This document shows, piece after piece, positions 22,427-35,877 of a DNA stretch of 64,000 bases. This stretch comes from Callorhinus ursinus (Eukaryota > Chordata > Mammalia > Carnivora > Otariidae). The position numbers and the translations under genes were made by a program. The stretch covers positions 124,001 through 188,000 of the forward strand of contig NW_020313288.1 in NCBI RefSeq assembly GCF_003265705.1, written 5' to 3'. Within the stretch, counting starts at the first letter, position 1. Every line of letters starts with the position of its first letter. The notes under the pieces were generated by a model. It worked only from the letters and a program-made list of their open reading frames with translations. It did not search any database and was not told the origin of the DNA.

Positions 22427-25400
22427 CTGGAAAGAGAAGAGGAAGGGGTCAGGGCAGCCTCTGCACATTCCCCACTGTTCCTCAACACACCAGGCAGGTG
22501 CCCTCACACCTCAGGGCCTTTGCACCAGCCACACCTTCCACCCCAGAAAGTACATCCCCCAGAGGTACATGTGGCTGACACACACCCCCACTTCCAGCGT
22601 TCTCTATCACATGTCGCCTTACTAGTGAGACCTTCCTGACCACCCTATTTGAAATTGCAAACCCCACCCACCCTAACACTCCTTATCCCTGCTTTATTTT
22701 TCTCCATAGCACTTGTCAGCATCTTATTGAGTATATGTTACTTATTTATGGGCTTGTTGTCTGTCCCCACACCCCCACTATAACATGAACTCCTCAAGGG
22801 CAAGGATTGGCATCCGTTTTATTCATTAGATTCCCGAGAGTCTAGAAGAGTTCCTGACACACGGGGGATGCTTAATAAATATTTCTTAAAAGGATGGATG
22901 GATGGATGGATGGATGAATTCATTATAGCTGAGATTTCCCAAAGGCTCCCTTAAACCCCAACTGTCCTCCACTGCACACTGAACTTACTCTCCACAATTC
23001 TTAACTGTTCACCTAAGCAATTATCTGGGCTGTTTTTTCACATGTTTCCCCCAGTAGAATGTAAGCTCCTGACCAATGTCCTTATCTTCATTCAACAAAT
23101 ATGTTTTAGAAACCATTACAAGTGAGGCAGTATTCTAGAAACTAGGAATTCATTCATGGATAAAATGAAGAAGACTCTTTGTCTTTGTGAGACAAAAATA
23201 AGAACCAGGTAGAAACAAATTTTTTGAGGAACCTTAAGGTCCCGCCTGACAGACAGTCCGAATGCAGGCAGACAAAAAACACAAAAGGCAAAAATGGTCA
23301 TTCCCAGTTATATACCTCTTCATGCATTCAATATTTATTGAGCACCTATTATGTGCCAGTCACTGGTGACACGGCAGTGAACAAGATAGACAAAAACCGC
23401 TCCCTTCATGTCCCCCAAACATGCTAATCACTCTCTCACCTCAGGGCCTTTGCACATGCTGGTGCCTCTGCCTGGAATACTTTCCTCCACCCCCTCTATG
23501 ACCTTCTTGCCTGGCTAACTACTCACCCCTCAGTGATCACCTTGGCCTCTCAGAAGTCCTACTGATCTGCTCCTACCCTGCCCTGTGATTCCCCATCTCA
23601 ACCCTTACCATTCAATGTTGTACCCGCTTGGTTACACATCTATCATCTTCACTAGACTATGAGTTTCATGAGGGCAGTAACTGTACCACACTCATTTTTG
23701 TCTCCTCAGCACCCAGCAGAGTGCCCGGCACATAGCAGGTGCTCAGTAAATAGATGCAAGTTATATAAATGAATGAAATCTCTATCTCCTTTCCTCCCCT
23801 CTGACCAGGGAACACCCACAAGGGCCACTCCCCACCTGCTCCATTCCACAATTCCAGGCTATAGCGCTATAGCCAGGTCATCCCATGCCCTTTCCCCAGG
23901 CTGCCAAGCTTTGCCCCAACTCACCCGGCCATAGATCTCCCCTCGCCACCAGCCTTGTTGCCCCTTCTTGTTAAGGATCTTGATGATGTCACCCTCTTTG
24001 AGAGACAGCTCTGATCGGTCCCGGGCGCAGAAGTCATAGCGCGCCTTGGCTGTGCCAAAATACTTGGTGCTCCCTGCTGTGTAGGGGAGATCTGAGGTGA
24101 GTAAAGGGCCTGGAACAGACACCTGCCCACCATCTGGGGACAGCTGGGGGGAGGCAGGGCTCTCAGGAGAGTAACACCAGGACAAAAGTGTCCCCCAATA
24201 CTTCTTCATGCAGAGTATTGGACACCCCGTGCTCTGAGGGGACACAACTGTTCTTCTGAAATCATCATTCTAGCCCAACCAGTATCCAAGTTTAGAAAAT
24301 AATGCCACTTATGAATTTCGAAAGACACAGAAAATTTTTCGTAGTGAAATATTAAGCAGCATTGTAGAATGGAAAGTGTTTGTAGTATTTCTCCAAGTAC
24401 ACTAAGATCCATATAGACACCAGGGCAAATAAGTAATGTACAGACAGACACAAACATTTATCTCATTGGGTGATGAGGATCCTCTGTTGAAGATTGGAGT
24501 CCTGATGTTATGTTGGTGTTGTTTTTTTCAAAAATGTAACATTTTAATAATAATCAATTTTTAAATCTCTCTTTAAAATTTTTTTTGGATATGTAAGAAT
24601 CCAGAAACTATACCACCCATGTGACTTTTCTGAAAAACATACTTCAGGATGCATGCTAGCAAAATGAAATTTGAATCAGTAAAAGGAATTTAAAAAATAA
24701 AGGAAAATATAGAAAACAAGAAATATAGATGGAGTTTGAGTAATTCTTGATACTGTATTTGAGAAGTTAAATGCAACTGTTAAGAAAGAATCCCTAAAAC
24801 ATATGTCGTAATTATTTTAATTCATAGCAAACTGTATCCAACATTCCAGATAACGTCCATGAACCTATGGGGAAGAGATGCAAAGGAAAAGAGAAGAGTG
24901 CACTAAAGGTCTTGCCTTTTTGTGAGAGAATGATATAGATACTAATTAATACTTGATATTGATACAAAAATACAGGCTTAAAAGGTGCAGGTGAGAACCC
25001 TTCTGGTACCTAGTGTCCTCATCTTCCCAAATACAAAAGTAACCTCTGTCCCACCTTCCAGCCAAGCAAATGAACATGCAAACCACCCAAGAGCAAAGGG
25101 ACAGACTATCGTGAGAAGGAGCTCCCACTGCTTACCAGACATGACCTCTGTATGCCCACTGGAATGTCCATAGCATCCCCGAATTTGCCCTCTACAATAG
25201 GAAGGAGCTGGGACACAGGTCCCCAGCCTGAGACCTCTACCTGGGGGTTTGCTGATGGCTCTCTTCTCAGGCTCCTTGAAGGGGAACTGCAGGGTGGTGT
25301 CCAGTGACTTGAAGCAGTCCTTTAGGGAATTCTGCTGGTAAAACTCCACCAGCTCCTGGAAGGACAGGGGGGCAGATGCTATCCCTTCTGGCCTCCCTGG

Positions 25401-28400
25401 TAAGTGACTCCTTGACTGTTCCCCATGATGGGGGCTCATTCCCTTCCTGGGCAACCAGGACCATTTTTTTGGGAAGAGATCACATTGCCTAAAGCCAGTT
25501 CTCTTAATAACCAAGTCACTTCATAATAAATTTACCGAATAATCAACTTGCCTGATAGCCAGCTCACCAAAATCAACCCCCACTGTGGGTGTCAAGAGAC
25601 TTATTTTTATAATTAATTATAATAATGATAACAATAAATTCTGCTTATTCAGCACCTACTATGTGCTGGTCAGTGTGCAAACACACAGCATCAAAATCTC
25701 CAAATAATCATGAAAGGTGAATACATTCATGATTCTCCCATTTTATAAATGGAGAAACCAAGTTACAGAGAGGCCAAGTTCCTCGTCCAGGGTCGCACAT
25801 CTGGAAAAGGGCAGATCCGGAATACAGTCCCCCAGGGAGAGGGGCAGTAGAGTGTAGTAGCTAAGACAAAACAAAATGTCTCATGGTTTAGAGTTCTAGA
25901 CTCCAAAAATGCCAGTATCATGAACGACCAAAAAAAAAAAAAGATTTTAAAAAGGCTGGCAATCTATTACAAATGAAAAGAGACTAAGGAGATAAAAACT
26001 AAATGCAATGTGTGATCCTTGATTATATCCTTCAAGAAAAAAGAGCTATAAAAGGTATACTTTTGGGGGCAATCAGGAGTTTGGAAAATAGACTGTATAT
26101 TACATAATAATTTGGCATCCATGCTCAATTTCCTGAATGTAATAATGATACTGTAGTGAGGTACAAGAATGTCTTGGCTCTTTGGATATTCATGCTAAAG
26201 TATTTTTGGGTGAACAGTCTAGATGCCTGCAACTTATTCTTACACAGGGCAAAATAAATGTGTGTAGCGGGGGAGAGATTGACAGGGCACAAAAGAAGCA
26301 GAACATTAACGATTAGTAAGTGATAGATTCACACATGTTCATTTCACTATTCCAGTAACTTTTTGGAAATTTTTCAGAAATAAAAAAATGAGGGGAAAAT
26401 TTTTCAGAATCAGGTTTGGTGGACAAAAAAAAAATTGTGGAATAAATTAACAGTCCCTAACCTTTCAGGGAGTCAAGGATCTGTTTGAGAATCAAGGGAA
26501 ATCTGAGACACTCACCTCCTAATACATGCAGCTATGTGCAAAATTCTCTATCTTTTTCCAGAGGACTCAAAGCTCCTCAAGGATCCAAGGACCACAGGTA
26601 AAATCCATGTGCCTTAGACCAATGGGATTTAAAATGTCTAAAAGTTTTCCCAAAACTACAGGGCATCAAACAGAAGCAAAAACACTTGAAAGGTGTTTGA
26701 ATTCGCAGTGAAAAGACCATTGAACAGATGAGGCAAAGCTAAGCCTGCAGTCTGACAGAAACAGCTCTGCTCTTCTGTGATACTAGATAAGGACAGAATA
26801 TCAGTTTCATCTGTGTGTGAAATAGAACCTCCCACAGTGAGTCGAGGGGATTCACTGGAGTCCTATCCAGAGCATGTCTGGCACTCAGTAAGGGCTTAGT
26901 AAATGCTCACTGCTGTTATTCATCATCATCATCATCATCATCATCATCGGCCATTAGGGGAATGAGTTTAAAGCCCATTGCTCCACAGTGCTCTTGGAGG
27001 GACTGCTCTGGGTGTGGGAAAGGGGGTGTCCCAAGATGGAGCTTCAGGGAGGGCTAGATTCTCCTAGATTCTGGGAGGCTGGGGTTGAGGTAGATTGGCC
27101 CTTACCATAAGGCCCCGGAAAGCCTTCTTCTCTGTAATCCGGTACAGTCCTTCCGCTGTCATGATTTTAATATGCTTGACTTCAACATTATACCTGGAAG
27201 CAGTGAGAGAGGGGCCCAGATGGTCACAGGGCCCTGAGGCTGGGGACCCAAGCTCATCCCCTGCCAAGTCTCAGCCCCCGGGCTACACACCCCCACACCC
27301 TGATTCGGAGGGTTGTTGAGAAGTCACAAGGGTCTTGTAAAGAAAGCCACGGTCTAGAATAGAGAGGTTGAGATCTGTACTTCCCCCAAGGTGGAGGACC
27401 GAGGATTTACAGGTTGGGAAAAGAGACCCATTTCCACCAACATGGCGGGCCACAGACTAGTAAGGACATGGAAGAAATATTCACTTCTGTCAACATGGAA
27501 AACTAGATAACTGGCACCCCCCCCAAAAAAAATCTGACTACAGAAAATAAGAAAAGATGAGAACAAAAAATGCTGAGCTCTCAAAAAAGTAAAGGGAAAC
27601 CCCCAGAGGCCAAAATTGAGGTTGAATCTAAAAACTGAGCTCACTGAGTGAACTGCTACCCTACGGGGTTTGCTGATCTTGCTAACCAAGTAGCTTATGC
27701 CTTGATGATCCCATAGAAACATGGGATGAGCTACTGGGTCCACGGAGGTGGAAGGTTAGCACTGAGACCCGCCCACACCCCATAAGCCTGGACTATCAAA
27801 TGCTACATCCTCTAGAAAAACCACCCGTCACACAGGGGACCCTAAGAAAGCTTATCTGTCTCAGATCCCAAACGGAAAAGTCACCCTTGAGAATTCAGAA
27901 CCTCGCGCCTGCCCTCGTGTAGGTTTGGGGTTTGAACTTAAACCACCTGCACAGTCTGGGGAAACTAAGGAATTAACCTAAAATGTTGAACCTGAAAACA
28001 AAAAATTTAACCTGTTGGTGATCAACAGAAGTAAATGCAAAATCTCTGGAGACCCAAGCAGCACAAGATCCCCAGCGGGAAATCCCCACTGGACGTCATA
28101 AGACAAAATTATAAAACCGACCAGGAAACGAGTCACCGTGAGTGAGAAGCTGCACACAACAGACGGGGCATGAGCAAAGGGGTCCGCTAGCGTTGGTCCA
28201 CATGGGATTTCTGCCTCTTGCTAGAATGTGCTAAATGCCTTTTGGAGCCTGCCTGGGAAGCATATCTCTTTCTTGTGGGCTGTCCATCAAGTAAAAGGAG
28301 TAAGATGGCTACTGTTACTGTACATTCCCTTCCTCCCAGGGACGGAGGAGTTACTTAATGCTGATGGCAAATTCTGCTGTGTCCTTCACCCTCTGCCGCA

Positions 28401-31400
28401 CCAAGAACGTCCCATCCGAGCGGTTGGTGAGGATACTTTCTGCCCCCGCGCGCTCCATGGGGCCGGCGTACCTGTCAAGATACAACAAGGAGACAGGTCC
28501 ACACCACCCCCATGCCTGTGATTTTTAAGCTGGTGACAGTCCCAGGGGAGGCTGCTGCTCCAAGATGGGCCACTTTGGCATGAAGACCATTTTGAGTTAA
28601 AAAGCGATCGAAACCCGGGACACCTGGGTGGCTCCATCGGTGAATTGTCTGCCTTAGGCTCAGGTCACAAGTCCCTCATGGGGCTCCTTGCTCAGCGGGG
28701 AGCCTGCTTCTCCCTCTCCCTCTGCCTGCAGGTCCCCCTGATCATGCTCTCTCTTTCTCTCTCTACATCTCTGACAAAGAAATAAAATCTAAAAAATAAA
28801 AAAAAAGCAATCAAAATCCAGCAGATTCAGGAAAAACTCTACCTCACCCACAACTGCTTAAAAAGAATGTTGACAGAGGACCTGCTCTGGGAAGATAGCA
28901 GCCATCACCCTAGATACCTACATTAGGCTATGAACGAGGTGCGGTGGGCTGGGAGGAACTTAGCAAGGCCCGTTTGATCAAATCCTCTGTGTCCCACAGT
29001 TTTCCAGGGGCCCAGCAAACATTTGTGTGCCAGACATTTCCTCCTCTTCATCTTCCTGTGAAGTGCATTCCTTCCCCTTGACGTCCCACACCCTTGCCCC
29101 CTTCTCCTTAATTTGGAATGACATATATGCCTCCTTTTGCCTGACCGTCCTGGGATTCCCATGTCTCTGTGGATTCCCTGTACATACAAAAATAATTTGA
29201 TTTTTCTCCTATTAATCTGTCTCGTGGCAATTTGAGTTTTAGTCCTGCTAGAAGGACCTTGAAGGAGACAGGAATTCTTGAGCCCTGACATGGCCTTTTA
29301 TAATAAACTCGTAATCTAAGGAAATGGTTTTCCTGAGTTCTAGGAGTTTGTGCTAGTGCATTGTCCAAACTGGGGAGGGGGTTGTGGGAGCCCACAATTC
29401 ACAGCAGGTCGGTCAGAAGTCCTGGAAGGCTGGACTTGAGATTAGCACCTGAGGTGTGGGCAATCTGATGCGAACCAACTCTTAACCCGTGGGGTCTGAT
29501 GCCATCTCTAGGTGGGTAGTGTCAGAAATGAACTCAATTATAGGACACCCAGCTGAGAGGGAAGAATTCCAGAATTGTTTGGGTGTGGGGGGAAAAAACC
29601 CACACATCTGGTCAAGAGTGCGAGTGTAAAAAAGCAGGGTTTTTTCCCCTTTAATCTGGAATTTGGCGTTGCTTGGATGGGCATTTACCGAGTCCCCACA
29701 GTTCGTCCATCTCCATGGCCACCAGGGCAGAGACGGTGAGGAGGGTGAGGCACCAGCCCCAGGTACAAACTGTGGAGAGGGGGCAAAACACTCCACCGTC
29801 AAGACAAGTGATAGCAAGTGAAGTAAGGAGTATTTTAGTGCAATACTTTTCAAAACCAAAACGACCGCCAAAGAGCCATAAAAGAAGCGAGGCGCCCACA
29901 CGCACTGCCCTGTGGACGGACCCCGAGCCCACGACGCTCAGAGAGGGAACCAGACACAGAGGGCCACACTGTGTGTGGTTCCATGTGCGTGAGTCGTCCA
30001 CAACAGGCTCATCCACGGACGGGAGGGGGTTAGAGGTGGGTGCCAGGGGCTGGGGGGCGCTGGGGGCGACCGCTAATGCGGGGCGGGCTTTCCTCTGGGG
30101 GGACGGAATGTTCTGGAGTTATACTGGTGATGGCCACGCAACCTTGCGAATGTACTAAATGCCACTGGGTATAAATATATTTATGCTGTAGACATAAATA
30201 TATAACATAAATAATATATATTAACTATAGAAGATACACAATTATGGATGATATAAATATGAATATGAATGTATTATGCTATAAACGTAAATACATAACA
30301 TATATACTAATTATAGATCATATGTAATTATAGATGATATATAAAGGTGAACATGAATGTATGCTGCAAATGTAAATATGTAACATAAAAACATATTTTA
30401 ATTTGAGGTAAAATATAACTATATATGATATATACATGTAAACATGTATATATGATATATACATGTAAAAATATAACTATATATGATATATACATGTAAA
30501 CATGTATGATATATATCATATATAACTATATATGATATATACATGTAAACATTTATATATACATGTAAAAATATATACATGTAAACATGATATATTACAT
30601 GTAAACATGTAATAGAAATATAAGTATGAATATAAATGCCACTTTAAACAGTTAATCGTATGTTATGTGGATTTCAACTCAGTTTTAAAAATTAATGCAA
30701 AAAAATCCAAGGTGAACAAAACGTCAAGGCTTTAAATAAAGACAAGACCTGACTCCATACGTGGGGGCTCACCACATCACCTCTTTCTACCCCCGCCCTA
30801 TGAGATCCTGTCTTTATTTACAGTTTTGATGTTTTGCTTATCATGGATTTTGCCTTGCTTTTTTTCTTAATTAAGTAAGTTCTATGCCCAACGATGGGTT
30901 TAAACCCCACACCCCGAGATCAAGAGTTGCAGGCTTCCCGACTGAGCCAGACGGGCGCCCCCGTTTGCCTCGCTTTTGATTATTTTAACTGCTGCCTTGA
31001 AATAGCATGGAACTTGATCCCTGGGTTTTTGGCGCCCCCTTAAATCTTGCACCTGAAATGAGTCACCCAGTTCAGGCGTGATGACCCCATCCCAGCAGGG
31101 AAGGATGGAGATGGGGTCTGAAACCTGGCTCTGTGACCTCAGGAACTGATTTTGCCACTCAGAGCCCCAATTTCCTCTTCTGAAAAGAGGAAGTTAAAAC
31201 TGCCCCCCACACATACAGAGCGACGTTTCTGACTACTGGCAGTAATGCAGCCAATGCACCTCGTCCGCTCAGGAAATGCAAGCGTTATAATGCCCCTTGT
31301 GTTACTTTGACTCTCCAGGGGCAACAAGGTCTGGCTCTGGAGTCCGGAGTCAGGGCAGATGGGTTCCATCCTGTCTCCATCACTTCCTCACTGCGTGACA

Positions 31401-34400
31401 CTGAACAAATCACTTCCCCCCTCTAAGCCTTGGTTTCCTCCTTCTTTTGCCGAAAGGGAGGAAGAAAAGCAAAGGGTTTTTACGAGAATTCAAAGTGCTC
31501 ATTTAAGTGCTGACACAACACTCATTAAAAACAATCCCATATGATATCATCTAAGATGCTGGCGACTGTAAAGGGCACTGTTCTTTCACGGGCCATTATG
31601 AAATAAAAAGTCCTACCCATAAAATTAGGCAGAAGACTGATCTTCCATTGACTGTAAGAGCCATTCCAATGTCAGAGATGTTAAAACATGAAAAAAAATG
31701 TGCGTTTTAGAATTGACGAAATGTAGTCCTAATAAGATGGCCGCAATAATAACAGGTCTAATCTAATCACAGATAATAAAGGGCTTACTGTGTGCCAGGC
31801 ACAGGACTAAGAACTTTACAGGTAACAGCTCATTAACACCTTATGAAAACCCCTACAAATGGGTTTTTAAAAAATCCCAAAATAGATGTTGGCATTAATC
31901 TATTTTCCAGAGAGGAGAGCTGAAGCCCAGAGAGGTTGAGTTACCAGCACAAGGTCACATAGCTGGGAAATGTGGGACTCAGCATTTGAACCCAGGTCAG
32001 TGGGCTCCAGAAGCAACACTGTAAACCTCCACCCTTCACTGTTCTACCTGCAATAGGTGTTCAAAAGCAGGAGGGAGGGGCTGCTGTTACCATCCCCACC
32101 ACCATTTTCCTTCCAGGGAGACCCTGATCTCCCAGAGTCAGGGACCCTCTTTCACTTGCTCGCTCTTCAGCAGCCCCGGGTACAGGGCTCAATCCAACAG
32201 TCAATACCCAGAGTTCAAAAAATGAATAACCAGTTAGTTTGGAGGCCCCTCCACGCCCAACCTGGGAACCCACCCCAGAGGGCCTCAAGCTGAAAATAAG
32301 AAAGGTAGTTCTACTCACCAGAGATGAACGGACAGGTCCTGAGGGGGACCCTGGGGACACAGACAGAGACTGGGACTTAGGATCAAGAACCCAGGTTGGC
32401 AGGGCACTCCATGCATTTGTTATCATCTACTACCATTCATTCCACCATCATTTACTGAGTGCCAGGCACTGTGCTGTTCACCGAGAGACCCGTCCACTTC
32501 CAACAGGGGCTGTCCAGGCACCTGTTTTAGCATGACCCTCAAGCCAAGAATGGATTTTATGTTTTTAAATAGTTGACAAAAATTAAAGGAAGAATAATAT
32601 TGCCCAGCATGTGAGGATGGGATGAAATTCACATGCCAAGGTCCACAAATTCAAGTTTTTATCAGAACATAGTCATGTCCTCTCGTTTACACACTGAGGC
32701 TGCTTTTGCACTTCTCTGGCAGAGGTAAGCGGTCACAAAGAGAGCCTATGACCTGCAAAGATGAAAATTTGTATTATATATTTACAGAAAGCCCAGCCCC
32801 TGGTCTGAATAAATGCAAAGGTGCTCGCTTCCACCACATTAGGATGGTTACTGTAAAAATAAACAAAACAAAACAAAAAACCAAAAAACGGAAGATAGTA
32901 AGTGTTGGCAAGGTTATAGGGAGATTGGAAATCTTATGGCAGAAATGTAAAATGGCACAGCTGCTAAGGAAAACAGATGACAGTTTCTCAACAACTAAAA
33001 ATAGAATTACCATATGACCCAGTGACTCCTCTTCTGGGTATCTACCCAAGGGAATTGAAAACAGGAATTCAAAGAGATATTTACACATCCATGTTCATAG
33101 CAACATTATCCATGAGAGCCAAAAGGTGTGTGCCCATCAAGAGATGAACAGGTAAAGAAAGGGTGGTATGTCCACACAATGGAATATTATTCAGCCTTGA
33201 AGAAGAAGGACATTCTGGCACCTGCTACAACATGGATGAACCTTGAAAACATTAGGCTCAGTGCAAAAGCCATTCTCAAAAGGACCAATACCATTTACCT
33301 GAGGTCCCTAGAGGAGTCAAAGTCATAGAGACAGGAAGTAGATGGTGGGAGCCAGGGGCTGAGGAAAAGGGAGGGGTGTTACTGTTTCACGGGGACAGAG
33401 TCTCAGCTTTGCAAGATGAAAAGAGTTCTGGCAAAGGATGGTGGGAACGGTTGTACAACAGTCTGAATATACCTAATGCCACCAAGCTGTACACTCAAAA
33501 ATGGTTAAAATGGTAAATTTTATGTTATGTGTGTTTTACCATAATTTAAAAATACTAACAATAAAAAGAATGAGGAATAATCTATCTAGTTCCAAAACAT
33601 CACCCCAAAAGATAACCCATACACATCACCCATTAAACATCAGTCCCTAGTACCCCCCACCTCCAAAATCTGGGAACTACCAATTTGCTTTCTGTCCCTT
33701 TGGATTTACCTATTTTAGATGTTTCACATAAATGAAATGATTGCAAAATGTACTAAGTACCACTGAAGTGTGTATTTTAAAATGGCTAATGTTTTTTTCA
33801 AATTTCACCTCAATTTTTTTAAAGGAAAAAAAGAATAAAATGGTCTACGTACAGTGCTATGGAAAGGTCCCAAGATATATTAAGGGGTGGCGGGGGGAGG
33901 CTGCATAACAGTGAATATCAAATCTTTCGAATCTATCATGGGGGAAATGAGAATCCGTATTTGTATCTACTTGTATGTGCACTAAGAAACTCCAGAGAGG
34001 CATACAGAAAACAGAGTAGTTTCTTGCAAGATGGGTGGTGCCAGGAGCATGGAATCCTTGAGTAGAAAGGAGAATTGTCATTTTTTTCTATCTTTTCTCA
34101 GAGTCTTCATTGTAATGGAAGAGGAGGAGGCTAGGATGGGTGTAGCTTTAAGAAGGCAGTGCATTTGGAGGCAGAAACTGGAGAGATGTCCAGATCTTGG
34201 CTTCTGAATGCCATGTCCCACTGAAAGGACCAGGGCTCCTTGGGAAAACGGTTGATTCCAAGACTGGGGCATGGGAAGTACAAGGTAAGTCTGGTATTAT
34301 GCCAGAAAATAAGGAAGACCTCAGAGAATAATAGGGACATATCAAAAGAACAGATGAGCCAGGCTGATAGGGCTCCAACTGGCCAGAGCTGGGACAATTT

Positions 34401-35840
34401 TAAAGCAAGAATCCACGGGTATTTCCTGAGATACATGCATGCATACATACCCGACCGACTGGAGATACCCATCTACACAGATACATAGATGCTTGATACA
34501 TAGATTGATACATAAATGACTAATAGATACACAGAGACACAGATAGATACATAGATGATCATTAGATACATAGATGACTAATTGCTAGGTAGGTTAATTA
34601 ATTGATTGATTAGGATACAGCTAGTCCTTACAGTAGAACATCTGCGAATAAACTTGGACAGAACCATGAAGTTGGAAATGTATAATGTAACTCCACAGTG
34701 GAGAAACCTGGAAGACCCCAGGCCAAAAAAGAAAAAAATCTCTAAAAGATAATTTTGGGGAAAACTGTCAAAATTTAAATATGGACTATAAATCAAATCA
34801 CAGTATGATGTCAATGTCAAGTGTCAAGTTCATGGTTGTTAAAATCATGCTATGGTTAGAGAGCCTGGCACATCATTACAGCTAAATAAATGGTAGCTAT
34901 ATTACTATGAAAAAAAAATCATGCTATGGTTATTTAAGAAAAGGTTCTTATTCTTAGAATGTATTTAGGGGTGAAGGGAAAATATGTCTGTAAACTTTTA
35001 AATGTCTCAAGAAAAAATATGAATTTTTAAAATAAAATAAAATGTGCAGAGAAAGAGCAAATGAGAGAGCAAATGGGACAAAATGTTGACAGCTGGTGGA
35101 TCTGGGGAAAGGCTATTTGGAGTTCTTTGCATTATTCTAGCAACCTTTCTGGAAGTCTGAAATGATACAAAATTAAAGCAACAGAACAGGAGAGAGTTTC
35201 CCTCTGCTGGTTCCTATTTGGGCTGGGAAGCAGGCAGAGGGGCATCTACCGTGAGGGAGGGAGGTCTGGGGAGAGTGGGAAAAATCTGAGGTCATCAGAG
35301 AATGAGGTGGTCAGGTGAGCAGAGGACAATTGAAGAAAAGAGGTGGGCAAAGTGCGGGCAGGTGTGTCCACAGGAGCTGGGCCATGGAGGCGTGAGTGGC
35401 CACCCCCCTGATGGGACAACATTCGCTGTCTCTGAAGGAAACAGGGACTGGCCAGCCTTCTGAGCCCCTGCTCCTTCTCCTTTACGAGGGAGAGGACCTT
35501 CATACAAGAAGAATCAAGGGGGAAAGGACTGGTCATCATTCTCTCTGTGGCCCCCACTCTGGGCTCAGTAGGCAAGCTAGGCAGAACACGGATTTCGGGA
35601 ATGACCTGCCATGATGGACAGCCCCTCCCTATCTCAGGGGTGTCACCCCAAGGCTTCCCACCCTCACAGGACCTTCTCTGGATCCCTCACTACATCCAGA
35701 TTTGAGGCACTCACATGCACGTAGGGCTTGACTCTGTTACAGGGAAACCAGCCAACTTCATTGGTAGCCGTATTCCTGCCCTAAAAAGCCAGGAGGCAAA
35801 GACATGTACAGAGAGGTTATAGGCATTCCTGCAAGCATGC

Positions 35841-35877
<37 letters not shown>

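Noticed and set aside
31031..31042. GGCGCCCCCTTA as a reverse CTCF site
   Set aside because: Lacks the GGTGG half of the reverse core; similar GGCGCCCC strings are SINE heads throughout the window.
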